In this document: in pieces, positions 1 through 13,352 of the stretch | Layout of the letters: every line of letters begins with the position of its first letter | Numbering within the stretch: position 1 is the first letter of the stretch | From: Hymenolepis diminuta | Lineage: Eukaryota > Platyhelminthes > Cestoda > Cyclophyllidea > Hymenolepididae | DNA length: 64,000 nt | Direction: 5' to 3' | Assembly: GCA_900708905.1 (NCBI GenBank) | Contig: CAADRB010000029.1 | Location: forward strand, 1,086,978-1,150,977 | The notes under the pieces: model-generated | Told to the model about the DNA's origin: nothing | What the model saw: the letters and a program-made list of their open reading frames with translations, nothing else | Database searches by the model: none | Program-made: the position numbers and the translations under genes

Positions 1-1050
1 TTAAAATACATCGGAATGATAAATAATCTTGTTGCACGGGTTGGATGACACTTAGACTATGACGTAATCTGCGGTTCTTACTAGAGTACCAGGCACTTTT
101 TACAAATGTAATCTGGCGGAACCCAATGGTATGAAATATGAGTAAAACAAGTAAAATCTGTCATAAATGACGCAAAAAATCAGCTAAATAAAAGAACATT
201 AAAGATGCTAAATTCAGAAAGTGGGAAAATAAGGAACAATGAATAGAATATTCGTTTTTGGAAATATATCGTTTACTTCGGTCAACACAATGCAAGTATC
301 ATGCAAACTTAATTGGTGATCTTATTTTTGTCTTACTTGCATGTAAACGAAAAATATGGAAAACAGTCTTGTAATTTCAGTTGTATATTCGAATCGAGGC
401 AGTAGAAATCACTGTCATTGAAAGTCTAAGCAGATCATAATAAACTTTAGTGTATCCCAACATATTTTATAGTTTAGTTTTTTGACTTCGAATTCGGGCA
501 GAATTGACCTTCAGACACTGATAAAATATATATTTGGTAATTATTTTTAAAGATGGAAATACTCATTGAAAAATATTTATTTACCTGTCCTAGATCCAAG
601 CGTTTCAGAAACGAAGACAAAATTTCTTGTATTAAAGTCTTGTGCTAAATTTTAGGTTATTTCTTATTGGTAATAAGTAGAAGAATTCTAGATAAAATGC
701 TCTAAATTCTTGTGGTTATAACGTAAAAGATTAGAAGTCTCGATAGTACCTCGCAGAATAGACTAATCTAGAAGAGATTAATATTGGAACTTAAAACAGA
801 ATCCTATAACAAAAAAACGGAACACAAGGAAGGTTATCGTAATTAGTAGGGAATTAAAAAGGAAATTACACTTTTATTTATAAAAAATGTTGGAAGAGGG
901 GAAGTAATGATTTTTTCCTCCTGCATCTCCCATCATAGACAATTCACTCGCAGGTCTTAGAGGTTCCATGCTTGTTCAAACTCCACGTGTTGAAACCTTA
1001 ACCTGAGATCTGGATGGGAGAACCTGAATAAGAAAAGAACACAAAGAAAT
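1..1050. other. AT-rich flank, no gene seen
   Basis: No open frame with recognisable protein similarity is visible on either strand. I looked here for a second LTR of the Gypsy element that follows, because its 3' LTR should lie on this side, but found no stretch resembling the LTR seen near 5.3 kb. The 3' end of that element is therefore probably lost or too diverged to see. Confidence 0.5.
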
Positions 1051-2074
1051 ATAACGCTTATAATAAGTTGATTCCGTGAGCCTAAGTTGAAGTTAATTAC
1101 GGTGGCGGACCCACGTGTGCCTACCGACCTCAACATCGTAAATCATGCTGGCATGCCGGTTTGTGATAATCGGAGATGTCCACTGGTGACTCAGCCGGTC
1201 ATCACGACCGTAATTTGGTGTTTTAACAAAAAAAATCGCTCCTCTGACTGCATCCCCTCCCGTCCGTGATGGGTTTCTTCAGCAGTAGCGCTCTGTGCAG
1301 CATCCTCGCTTTTTCTCGGAGTTGATCTGTATCCTGGCAAGACATTTTGCAATACCTCTACCGTAGTTCCCCTTCCTTTCATCAGTCATTAAGGTCAGTG
1401 GTACTACTTCTGGCTATTCAGAATATAAATCAACCATAAGTAAATACATAATACTACTTACCGATCCAAGGGGTTTCCGTTTATGGTCATAGCACGGGAT
1501 CTTGGAGAATCAAATTCTTTGCAGCTTGCTGGCATTTTTTGCACTGGCGCACGAGATGTCCGGTGCCCTTGCTCATGCCTAGCCGGTAAACATATTCTTC
1601 GGCTATAGATCTCATTCAGCTTATTCAAGGATGACTCGAGTGAAACGGTCGTAGAACGAAATTTCCAAGAGCAAAAGGAACAGTAACCCTATCCAAAAAC
1701 ATTAAAAGAGAATCAACTGCCGTTAATGAATCTCGATGACGGTAAAGCCCAAGTAAATCATCTTTTGATGGAAAAGAAGGCCATTTGGACTGAAAAACTT
1801 TAAAGCCATTTCCTTTCGTACGCCCTTTGCCGATACTGATGTATTTCGAATAGACTCCACCAGTGCGTGCTGAATATCTCTTTCGACCGACACGAACGCA
1901 ACCACTGTTTCTTCGTTTGGTGAGCGTTTATTATCGATAAAGCGAGATAAATCATCATCTTGGTCAAAATCCACCATTTCCTGGTAACTGATATCGTAGG
2001 CACAATCTATTAACGTGGGTGCCACCGTTGAAGACGATTTGAAGAATGCATTGGGTCCGTTTGGAGTGTTCATG

Positions 2075-2110
<36 letters not shown>

Positions 2111-2111
2111 C
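2075..2111. repeat. (CA)n(TA)n microsatellite
   Basis: A perfect dinucleotide run changes from CA to TA units inside the Gypsy relic. Part of a minus-strand open frame (1723-2091) begins within it, giving the spurious MCVCVC start, so that frame's true 5' limit is not at the repeat. Confidence 0.95.
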
Positions 2112-2205
2112 TTATGGAATATTTTTACTGCGTATACAATGGCCATTTGATTAAGGGTAGCTCTATGTTCGTGTTAGGAAGGTAAGAAAGAATTATAGTA
2201 ATATA

Positions 2206-2835
2206 TTAAACCAAGAAGAGAACTAGGCGAACTCTGATTTGTTGGAGTAGGTAACTTGGCAATAGCGTGCGTTTCATCGTGATCAGGACGGCAGCCGATT
2301 GAATCAAAAATGAAACCGAAATATTTAAAGAAGATAGGGAAGAACTGGTATTTATCAACCTATATAACCATATTTTTCGATACGCTCGAGGAGCTTTCCA
2401 ACGTGTCCTTGAAGCTCCTCCTTTGAATCTCCAACTACGATGATGTTGTCTAAGTAAAGCTACGCTACACACTAGCCCCGATATCATTTTGTCCATAATG
2501 TGCTGTAAAGTCGCTGGGACTGTCTTGATTCCGAAAGGCAGTCTCGTATACTGGAATAGCCCCCGCTAGGTGTCGATCATCAGAAGCTCACGACTTTCTG
2601 CTGCCACTTCGACTTGAAGGAGGACATCCGAAGGGACCGTTTTCGCGAAGAATTTTTCACGATTCAAGATTGTGAAAAGCTTGTCTGCTACGCGCAATGG
2701 ATGGTGATTATCCTCCAACAATGAGTTAATTCGCGCAGAAAAATCTGCATAAAAACGTGTCAACCCATTCGCCTTCGGGACTACTGCAATTGAAGTAGCC
2801 CATTTCGAACATATAACACTTTTCAATGTGCCCAT
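2206..2835 (-). pseudogene. Gypsy reverse transcriptase fragment, frameshifted
   Basis: The RT domain of the element runs in one frame from 2835 to 2566 and resumes after a stop and a frame change down to about 2206. The first part carries the fingers and palm approach (WATSIAVVPKANG, then a VEVAAESRELL block); the second carries the RLPFG-equivalent, the MDKMI block and the mutated active-site box (YLDN instead of YLDD). RT copies DNA from the element's RNA. Here the stop, the frame change and the active-site change show a dead copy. The matching host-like frames on the plus strand (for example 2826-3038) are shadows. Confidence 0.8.
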
Positions 2836-5264
2836 CTGTTCTAAACGTACTGTTCGTTCTCTGCAATTTTCATACCTGCAATACTACTGGTGTTTTTGAT
2901 CGAAACACGCAATTTGCCCCTGATTATAGAAATAACCTGACTGCCGTCCTTGTGCACTTTCCCAAGGTGTTCATGAACAATGCTGCGAATTGCTTGGTCA
3001 TTCCCTTTATTTGCACCCGTTACGCTTTGGATTTTTAGCTCGAGAACGTTGAACACGTCGATGCAGTTCAACTTGAGGGGGCCGATATCGCGATCAGTTA
3101 CGTAACATACCGTGGCAGTGAGTTTTCTTTTGAAGTCAACCTCGCAGTTCATCATTCCCGACGATTATATTGCATCACCTGAAGCACTAGATACTTCAAA
3201 AAGAACAGCAAGAGTTGTCCAAGACCCGTTGGAAACTATGGCGATGTCTGATCCAGTTTCAACCGTTGCAACCTAAAACATTCCCCATTAGTGCATGTGA
3301 TTTCATAAGAGCCGTTTATTCCGTGCAACAGATAGGGACCCCTCCTTTAGCTTGGATACGGTCGTCGTTGACTGCTCTGGCAGAATCCTTCCTCGTGTTT
3401 GCAAGAATTGCAGTTATGGATCTGATATTTAAAGAAAGGATAATCTCTAAGGAGGTGGAAACCGGCACATAATCGGCCCCTTGGTTTGTAATTATTGTTA
3501 TTAAGATAAACTCGTTGTGTCTGACACTGCAGCATCAGGTTAATTTCAGTCAATCGATCGAATTCGGGTCTCCTATTTAGGTATGTTCTATTTTTCCTGC
3601 TTTCAATCACGTTAGAGCAGGCGATGGGGCTCCAAAAGTTCTTGTATTCATCCACTCGATTGTGTAACATAGCATCAGGGTTCTTATCTAAAATGGACAA
3701 TAATTTCAGACGAAATTCTACATAGTATGCGGGACGAAAACCCTGAATGAATGCAAGGCACCTGAATTAGTCCTCCTTCAGCGATTCAAAAGGAAAAGTG
3801 TTCCACATTCTCTTCATAATGCCCGTGTTTTGTGAATATGGCCAAATTTAGGCAACCATAACTCCTATTGAAAAGAGAGATATTGTCACCGAATACCTCG
3901 CAATTTTGGATCGTCTTCTCAAAAGTCGAGTCCTTTGGCGAAAGTGAAAGGAGGTAGACAGGTAGGGATCGCGGTCACTTTTGTTGAGCTTCCGGAAAGG
4001 CAAGGTGACTTTTGTTCCGTTCGATAACCCTGCCATTCGATTTTCATAGACGTCCCAGTTTAGTACAAATAACGTGGAAAATACTCCACCTATAGAGGGT
4101 TCATAATAGAACTTACCAACGTTCTTAACGTTGTCTTCGGGTTCCTTATCAGGTTTGAATAAATTTATTTGTTCCATGATACGTCAAACAGTGGCCACAA
4201 TATTTGCAATTTCGATTGAGTCCATCACAATTCCTCTAGTAGTAATCTCGCGTAACAAACTAATCTAGAAAACTTTGTGATATGGCAACTTAACACAGAA
4301 GCCAATCACAATTGTCTCCCTCCCCCTTCCCAGTATATAATGCCTATGATTATGCTACGTTCCAGGAGAAGACGATCTCCCTGGCGTGCTGCGTTGCAGG
4401 TAGAAATATCAACCTCGTGGCCCTAGGCTGGATTAATGAACTTAATCTTATTTAGTTCCCAGACGAAAACGAAACCCGCCAAGCACCTAGTCTCGAACCG
4501 AATGAGGAGAATCCAATAAGAGGTTTAGCCCATTGTTACCGAAATCTCTCACCCTCCTATTCTTACTAACTTTTCGAGATCAGTTTCTTCAGAATTCATC
4601 TCTAATTACTATCCTCGGACATACTCATCAAAGACGCAATATACCTTACGTGACAGATTCGCATTCAAAAGGGTCCGATGTTATTCTGCTCTCGCCGACA
4701 ACAATAAGCCGACCACCTATCTCTGTCCTCAGCAAATTCTTTTTAACCCGTTGTGTAACAGGAACTCTCGTTTGGGACCCAAGTACACAGTCTGACTTTA
4801 CATTTTGCCAAAGTTTTTTCTCTGATCGATCGATTATTTGCTTAAAGGTATTTCTAAATTCGTAGAATTTGGAGATCAAGAATGGAGGATAGCGTGTGAA
4901 AAAATACGACCCTCAGAACAACTTTGTGTCCCGACAATGAGCAACCCGAAGTGGGCATATAGCACGAACAATCCTGTGTATGGTCGCAACTATCGTTTAA
5001 ATCACTAAGCGGCATGGCGTCAAATATCTACTACGTGGAGACCAGAAAGGACACTTGTATTTGCAATTTCAAACGACTCAGGCCAAGAGGCTTTCTCACT
5101 CCCGAATAGCCTGTGGTCCCCCGATGTAGTGCAACGACGCGAGGGAAGCGACCAAGATATTACCTCCATTTATTACCGGGGCTCGATGGCATTTCTCTCG
5201 ACTCCTGGTCGATCTCACGACAAAGACGGCGATAATCGAATCTATGAACGGGCGTTGTACATAT

Positions 5265-5470
5265 GAGAAAATAATATTTTCCCCAAAAATAATCCGTTTA
5301 TGTAAAATTCTCTATTTTCTACCTTTTCCTACTTCTTTTAATTCCTTTTTATTCGAATGAATTTATTTACATTACGGTTGTCAATGTCGCATAATATAAA
5401 TCGATACGAAAACGTACGTCTTTTGTTGATATAGTGGTTTGGGTGGCTTTGTATTGTGGTGCTGTCGGTT
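5265..5470 (-). repeat. LTR-like block of the Gypsy element
   Basis: This block recurs at about 29005-29287 (same strand) and 63381-63690 (opposite strand), sharing many short identical runs, such as the stretch ending TTTACATTACRGTT and the TATTGTGGTG segment. It lies on the 5' side of the gag-like frames of the minus-strand element, as a 5' LTR would. The other two copies stand alone and share a TGTAGGATAC start, consistent with an LTR beginning in TG. This copy has diverged at that outer end, so its exact boundary is uncertain. Confidence 0.65.
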
Positions 5471-8400
5471 TATATTTATATTCATAACATCTTGTGAATG
5501 CGTAAGCAAATGAATCTTAATAATATATCAATAAAAGCTTATTTTGCATGAGTGCATGCGGGTGACAGATTAAGCTCATATTTCGAAAACACATGAAATT
5601 ACTTTGTTTAAAGTCTTGAATAAATCTTTTTTTAATCGCAAAGAGTATCAATGCGCTTTTTTGATTATATTTTTGATTTCCTCACTTCATTAAAAGATAA
5701 AAGTTACAATAGATTTCTTAAAAATAAATTCGATACGATCTGTTCTATTTTCAGATAGCATATTCCGATAATAGTGTTACGAAGAGAATATTCAAAGACT
5801 GGCTACGCCTTGAGCTTAACAAATAGGCTGATTTTAATAAATGCTGATTTTTGTGGCATGAAAGTCGCTTGAAAACAAGTAACAAAATTCTGTTTGAAGG
5901 AATTTTATCAAAGCAATTAATCTCCTTTGATAATAACAACATAAGAATTTGGCATTAAAAGATATCTATAATGCTCAAGTGTGCCGCGATCTTACATCAA
6001 TCAAAATCAAACTCTGTTGATGGCATTTTTTTATGTCTGGCAACCAAAATGTTAGAATTTTCATCTTTGAAAAGCATCAGAACAGAAGAAACTGTAGATC
6101 GGTCCTATATGTGTAAAGGGAAGAGGATCACGTAGAAGTTGAAATTAAATTCGGAGCATGAAAAATTCGTCCAATGTTTAATCTTTTGATTCATTTTGGA
6201 CACTTTTCAATTTTCGGGTATAGTTAACTGCTTCATTTTCTGATCTTCGGATTTATATATATAGTGAATTGACCCCTGTTTCTTAGGCGAATAAATGTCA
6301 TCTGCGTCCAAAGCTCATTGACAAGTTGACTAATTTTGACGGCTAGTCAATCATTTTTGATGAGGTATTCTTCAACTGTAGTTAAAAAAATTTTTTTCCA
6401 TTTGCTACAAATGAACTGACTCCGGTCCTAAGAGTTTATTCCCCTCTTAACTAATGCTTGTTTTCATAAATTGATAAGAAGGAATGGGATATAACCTAAT
6501 ATCAACTATTTTTCTATTATACCAAGATTTGACATAAGCTATCTCTTCACATTTGGTATTTACATTTATTACAAAGCAAATCAGTCCTCCATTATTGATA
6601 GCTAAATATGATTACCATTGAGATCGAAGGCTGGCTTTTAATGATGACATGGGTTATTTTCTGATACATATCTCCAAAGGTCAGATTGCTTGAGTAGAAT
6701 TCAGATCCCTAATATTTCGATTCAACAATAGGTTTTTTTCTCCTTATCTATCTCTTATGAAAATAACTAAAATACAAAATGTTATTTTTTATTATTTTAT
6801 TGTTAAACTAGATCACATGGTCAGCGATTAGAAATCGCTAGGCATTACCTGTTATTTTTAGCTACCATTTAACAGCTTGTCAGTTAACAGGCAAACAGGA
6901 AAAAAAAAGTCAGTGAGAGCTGAACCTACTGTATCATTGTTACTTTCATTATAAGAGTACGAAATTAACTTTTGTTCTCTGTCAGATTTCGCTAGTCATA
7001 TGGAGAAATTGAATGCTTTTGGAAATCTGCAATTTTTCTGAGCTACTTCCACAAGTATGATCTTTACTTTACTATATATATTTAAGTGGAATTATTTGTC
7101 AGCAATTGAATTGTCAAAAAATGCAAAACAAGATATCTTAGACAACTTATCAGGAATTTCTCTTCATTAAATCAAGCATAAACCATGCCTATTATTACCA
7201 TAGTCTCCTTAATATAATTGTCAATATTCTGTTTGCCTTTATAGTTGGCCATAACATAAAGGCACTAGAAAATGGGACGCTTTATATTTAGCTTAATTGT
7301 AATGTTTGAATTCACCTTCGCGAAAATGCCTTAGCCAAAAGCCATCATTGGTCACAGTCAATTAAGTAATACCAAAATAAAATTCACTGTTACAACCAGC
7401 ACAGATATTGAAGTTTCTCGAGATATCTTTTTTTAATTTAGCCATATTTTTATGAGATATGGTCAACCCAACTGCTTGCAAATGAATTTCTAACTAAAAT
7501 TCTCCAATTCATAGGAATTCTAATTTCGCTTGCCCTTCAGAAAGATATTTTTGAAGTATATTTTCTCTATTTTAGTTTCTTTACATCAGCAAACATATCT
7601 GAAAGCATATCGAAAAATTTGTGGTCATCACACAGAACCAAGATCCATGGCTTTTTGACCAAAGTCTACACTTTTGGTACTGTCAAGTGACGAAGAATCT
7701 GTATGATTGTTTTATCAAACAAACAAGGAACGTCGCATGGTCAATACGAATCAATTTCACAAATGTTTTAACACTATGTAGTTAATTATGCATTCCTCTG
7801 AGGTACATTATAGCTACAGTTGCTCAAACTGGGAAGGAAGAGAGGATTTATAACTTAGTGAAGATCCCTCTTTATTCACAGCCACGAATACGGAATAAAA
7901 AAATAAAAATAGTGCTTTATTTAACTATTTATGCTAAGGGGGCATAGAAAATATTCGATTCTACTTTCAGTCGAGAGTTATTCCTCTGTTTTCCTTATCC
8001 CCAGAAATTTTTCTGGCCTTCTATCGTTTACTTTTAATTTTACTCTCTTACTTTGTTAGCAACTAATAAAATTCTGATCTCCTACTGTTCTACCAAACTT
8101 TTAATAATTTAGAGATTTGGTTGTTTAGTTTAATTTGGTATAGCTATCTCATCTCTGCTATCCTAAAACTATAAGCTGCCGAATATCATCTAAGAATATT
8201 TTGCCTTCTCAACCATTGGACAAAAATGAAAAACAAAGCCACAAGGCTGATTCTTCTCGATTAAAAAACAGTCGACAAGCGCTGAATATTGTAGACAAGC
8301 GTTTACTGCAATCCAGAGAACGAATAGTGAAACTCAAATTTTGGAACGTGAACTGCCCATTTAATAAACATTTTTTAACCCTAATTCAAACATCAATTGA

Positions 8401-9167
8401 TATAGGGTTTTATAATACCCTGGTATTGCTCTCAGTACCTTTTTGATCTCTTCCAACTTATTATTTATTAAACCTTCTGATAACCAATTGCATCTGCTAC
8501 CCAAAGATAAAAAGTGGAAAAATTTTTTTTACTGTGAGTAATATTAATAACTATTGGCATGGCTATTAACGTGCTCTCTTAGGAAAGCGGGGGTAATGGG
8601 TAGTTTAATGCCTTTCGGCCAACATCCAGAGAGCGGAAGGATAACCACAATTATCAATAAAGAGGGTGACAGAATTTGAGTTTCTCACAGGGTGACCCCT
8701 TGATGCAGCCCCTTTATCCAGGAGGATAGTTGGAAAATGTCTCTTGGAACGCCGTTATAAGGTTAATTCAAAATCCACTTAAATAAAAATAACACCAATA
8801 AATGCAAAAAAGTATTTTTTTTTTAGTCAAGTCTGAACTAAAAATCTCATATTGAAACTTAGTAATCTTAATTCAGTCAAAATAAAACGGGTTTTGGTGA
8901 AAAAGGCAAGGTAGTTTATAAGCAAAAAAAAAATAATTTTTTCTCTTCGCACCAAAATTAAGAAATGTCATTTCGTGATAATATATACCGAGTTATAGGA
9001 GTAGAAGATAAATCAAACTGCGTTTAAAACAGGTTAATCTTTTTCTATATTCAAGCAAGCACCTGTAATCCGATAGCCACCCGAGGTTCATTCAAGCCAA
9101 GATATTTTCATCCTAAAAGTAGAAGCAGAAAGATTAAATTGAAGGCGAATATGACAACTTTAAAAGA
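5471..9167. other. AT-rich intergenic DNA
   Basis: No gene is recognised. The open frame at 8201-8446 begins with TTG, not ATG, and resembles nothing I know. A less AT-rich patch at about 8560-8760 (with two GGGTGAC units about 30 bp apart) looks like part of an unknown repeat but has no second copy that I can see in the window. Confidence 0.5.
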
Positions 9168-12100
9168 TTATATAATCTTTTTTATCACTACCTCACTGCG
9201 TTGGAGATTGGTTGATTTTGGTGCAATAGGTTGTGACAAATGGCCCACGAAAAGCGGAATACCCGATTTCGAGAAAATAATGTAGAGGTATGGGTGATTT
9301 GTTTCAAATTGTATAACTTGGTTTCTTGAGTATATATTCCCTTCAGCCGTTGGCACAATTATATTTTGTTGGCATTTATTGCTGTCATCGACCTATAAAC
9401 AGGAAAAAATCAACATCGAGGACAAGAATTCAAACAGAAATCTAGTGATCATATTCAGAAATGTAAGCTTCACACATTAGGACAAAACATAGTAAACTGT
9501 TCTCATTAAACTCAAAGTGGACACCTTGATTAGTCGATTATTTCAATGAATTAAGACCGTTAATTTCTCTAGTTCTAATAGATTTCTCCCTTCCCTTACT
9601 CTCGACCGAAATGTTTCATTATTTTCTTTAATAAAACGCTTTTTTCTAATTAAAAATACATTTTTTTACTTTGTAATTGGTAATAACGATATCAGAAAAT
9701 TCTGGTTGGCACAAGTGGATTAAAATAAATATTTTCCTCTCACATTAGGGACTTTCAAAGAGACTTTTAAAAGTTTTTTAAAGGCCTTTAAATAGTGAAT
9801 ATATTTAGCGCTAAGCTCTTAAATAATGAGCAAATCTCTTATTTGACAGAATTTTCACAACTTAGGTTGCCTACTACAGGCTGAGTAAACTTGACAAAAA
9901 TATCTGTTATTTTGGCATTGTCAGTCTGAAGGATTTTTAAAAATGAATATGCTTTTAGATTCTTTCTACTCACTGCCAAATAAATATTTACGATTTTAAT
10001 TAGTAGAAATTTTGATAAATTCTGGAGCATATATGCCAATACGAATGATATCCTGGAAACATGATGAATTAGCATATTTAAAATTTTCCAAACTTCCGCA
10101 GATATTATCTGACAAAAGGGAAACTAAATATGAAAATGGAAGATGCTTCTATTTGTTTAAGAGAATTTTTTTTAATATTTATTTACCTTGTTAAGTAGAT
10201 TAAGTTATAGTCATATTTAATTGCATGTGACAGGATGCTGACAAAGCTCAAAAGCCGAAGGGTCTGTTTTTTCTTGGAATGAGAGCTTCCCGCAGGTTGT
10301 CTCTGGGTCCGCCCGCTGGTCTTATCAGTAGCCTGCTCCTGATCATTTGATATTTAAGTGGCATGTATGGGAGTCGCGACGATGAATCAGAGCGACACAT
10401 GCTTATCATCTCGCCAGCCAATCAGAATGGTTGTAAATTCAACCACCAATCTCTTTTGTTATGAGTACCACCTCCCCCTCCCCTCCCAAAGAAGAGCCAA
10501 CCAGCGTCCGAGGATCCGCGAACACTATAATGAAGCCCAAATAAGAGGTCACCGACTCACCAACTACGTTTGGCATCTAGTATATTCATGCACCTTTCAC
10601 TCTTCCAATATTTATTTTCAGATACTTGTATCCCATTACATTGTGTAACTTTTATTTAGTAGACTCCTATTCTATATTAGCTAGTTGAGCAAAAACAGTC
10701 ATTGGTCGGGCGGTGTTTTGATCTTCCAACATCACTAGTGTAAACATGATTTTCTATCATAAATATATTTATATTTATATATTTCTCTTCCAGTCAAAGT
10801 CAACTAGCGATATATTGCGAAAACATAGAGTACTGTGACGGAAACTGAACTTTCTAATATTTCAACAATGTAGAATTGTTTTGTATTACAAAAATTAGCA
10901 AGCTCTTACATTCCAAATTCTGGATGCTGAATAAAAATTGTAAAAATGCGGCAGATTAGCCAAAGCAGCAACTACCAAGTAAATAAACTGGCATATCCAT
11001 ATGAATGTTCGTTTTACGCAAAAAGCAACATGTTTTCGCATGATAAAATTATTCTCTAGTTCTTATAATTAGCCAGAGACTTCGTTCATACATGTCCAGC
11101 AGCTTTATAAAGCTACGTTTTTATCCTAAACTTAAGGCCATTTCTAAGAAAATAAAGAGACTTAAACATTCTTTTTTAAAACTTTCTTATTTTCGATTCG
11201 TTAATTCTTTTTAATGCAATCTGATTATAGCTGGACTCTGCTTAAGCATGCTCTCAGAACTACACCACACATCAATGTTTTACTTTTTCTGACAAATCTG
11301 TCTTCTTTTCTAAGTCCTATTATTTTAAATGTCATGTGGTTGTTACTAATGCCTTCTGTTGGCCAGTTCAAATAGAACACACTAAAATCGATGATAAGTA
11401 CTATGAAACAGACTGAGCGATTAATTAAATATTTACTTAACATAGATGATTTTGATAAGAATTCTTTTCTTGATGACGATTTATTTTATATTAAGTTTTG
11501 GATCTGAGGAAAAAAGTATCCTATCAAATGATTAAAAAATTTTGAACACTCTTGACTAATTTGGTATACGTAAGGTTGCTTATCGATTTGCGAAATCAGT
11601 CGGATTCTCAATTCCATTGATCAATTAATGAAAAGTAACAACTCTTGCTCAAAATTTGAAACAATCGAATGATTTTGATTTATTTAAATCGCCCATGGCA
11701 AGATTCGAATCCATTCTATGATTTAGTTTAATGTATACATAAATTAGCATTTTAATTGTTTCTTAATTTGTGGTTAATAAGTTAAACTAAAATGCACCTT
11801 TATCCCTAAAACAGTTCTGTATATTACAGAGGAAAGATAGACCTGTGATTGCTTTGAGGCATAGGATAAGACTGCTCTTTCTGGATCGGAGACTTCACGC
11901 AGATCCATCGCTTTCAGGACGTCATTCAGAGGAAAATTTACATTATTGAGGGTGAGGTCCACAGGAGCCATTTCGTAGTGTTTTGGATCCAACAGGTACC
12001 TGAATCACTTCAGTTTACCGTGGGAGAACACCCTCATTAGGTCCTTGGACAAACCAAGAGGCCGTTTAGGAAGAAGGCTGATCATCTCATGACATTCTTG

Positions 12101-12959
12101 AATAATAATTTATCCGATGTCTTTTCAGTGGTAATATCTTGATAATTAATATAATTAAATAGAAATTATTGGTTAATTAAAGTACTTTTAGATTTGTTTT
12201 AATGCGCTGATGGGTCACATTAATTTATTTATTAAACTATATCACGGGATAGATAAGATGTCTACTTTACGTTGCCAAACGGTGAATTAAATGTAATTAA
12301 TGAACTTACGTTATCACAACAATTCCAAATTTACTTTCTTCAAAATACGTGCATTTCGATATGCACCAAGATGATCATAAATCTAAGGCAAATTTTCGAA
12401 ATTGTTCTGTTTATTAAAATTGCCTCTCTTTTAAGTGGTACTCAAGGTAAGGAGGATATATTCTATTGCTGAATCAATAATTCCAGGGAATAACTTTGTT
12501 TATTTTTTAGAAGTTCCATTAATTGAGTCCTTCAATAAGTATCGGCCAAAATTTGTTAAAAGTACAAGTTAGACAGGGATAACTAGGCTGTTAATATTGA
12601 GCTTTTGAAGGAGGAAGAGTTAAATTTGACGATTTTAGTAATGATAAGTAGTATTTTTCATGTGCTCACTAAGCAATTGAGATTGCAATATCCTTGAGAC
12701 TTTCTTAGTTTTTGAAAGCAAGTGTCACTTTTAATTATCAATTTTTTCAAAAATCGCTCTCAATTACTTTGATCGCAGAACAAGGAATACATTTCTAATC
12801 TTAAAGGCATTAAAAATCGGGAGATAGTGAATATCCCCTTTTCATGACCACATAGATGGAGTTAAGATTTATAATTGACTTAAATTGATTTAAAATTGAC
12901 TTAAATTTTATTTTACACGTTATTTATAACATTTTAAGTGATTAAGTTGGATATTCTTT

Positions 12960-13327
12960 ATGAACTTCCTAGTTGTTCATCTTCTAGTATTTTCTTACAT
13001 AATTCGAATAAAGGCCAATTTAAATAAAGGTGAGGGCCATTTTAAGTATATCTATTTAAAGTGGCGAATGATGAATCTTGTATTATCCTTTATCTTTTGC
13101 TGGTTTCTGAAGGATCAAGAAGAGTCGATTTGGTTAATCAGTTCTACTTTAACGATTTAGCACATCGACGGCCTTGGGATTTCCGATTGGCTGGTTCGCC
13201 AACAATTAACGCGTATGTTTACGTTTTGGTGTTAATTCTCATAAATTCCTTTCTATTCTTCATCTTTATCTTTCCTCTAGCACCCAAGCAATATGAGTAT
13301 TCTAAGGACCAGCGTTTCAAATTTTGA
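12960..13327 (+). CDS. Small two-exon hydrophobic protein, unrecognised
   Basis: Exon 1 is 12960-13029 (ATG, 23 codons plus one base) and exon 2 is 13062-13327. They join across a 32-nt GT-AG intron, the same size class as the short introns of the surrounding genes, giving one 111-residue frame. An AATAAA lies 20 bp past the stop (13347-13352). The N-terminus (MNFLVVHLLVFSYIIRIKA) looks like a signal peptide or anchor, and a very hydrophobic segment of about 26 residues (INAYVYVLVLILINSFLFFI onward) precedes a short polar tail ending KDQRFKF. A small soluble-looking part between them contains HRRPWDFRLAGSP. I do not recognise the family. It lies inside the span of the serpin-like gene, on the opposite strand. 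The gene could be a chance frame in AT-rich DNA; the intron, the frame match and the poly(A) signal argue for it. Confidence 0.45.
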
Positions 13328-13346
13328 ACCTACTCTTGTTATAATC

Positions 13347-13352
13347 AATAAA
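13347..13352 (+). terminator. AATAAA poly(A) signal
   Basis: A canonical AATAAA hexamer sits 20 bp downstream of the stop codon of the small gene at 12960-13327. In AT-rich DNA the hexamer is common, so it is only supporting evidence. Confidence 0.4.

Larger units (their letters stand above)
1060..5470 (-). mobile_element. Decayed Gypsy-type LTR retrotransposon
   Basis: Read on the minus strand, the parts come in the usual Gypsy order: an LTR-like block at about 5265-5470; gag-like frames at 3848-4177 and 3347-3700, the latter ending in a degenerate CCHC-knuckle-like stretch; a protease-to-reverse-transcriptase linker (2841-3155); reverse transcriptase (2835 down to about 2206); an RNase H/integrase-side frame (1723-2091); the integrase zinc-binding end (about 1500-1580, with the CxxC of QCKKCQQA); and the integrase core end (1191-1382, with a YRSTP motif). 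The RT is recognised by its LQVEVA, RGLFQYTRLPFG and QHIMDKM blocks. The frames are broken by stops and shifts, and the catalytic YLDD box reads YLDN (around 2450), so the copy cannot be active. The K02A2.6-like Gypsy group is the best match from memory. No 3' LTR or target-site duplication was found. Confidence 0.82.

Noticed and set aside
8201..8446. 81-codon frame rich in charged residues
   Set aside because: It opens with TTG, has no ATG, and no matching exons were found on either side.
10358..10648. 96-codon plus-strand frame in a GC-richer patch
   Set aside because: It starts in sequence that reads like old repeat DNA, has no splice partners and resembles no family; a faint similarity to the repeat at 60.9 kb was too weak to use.
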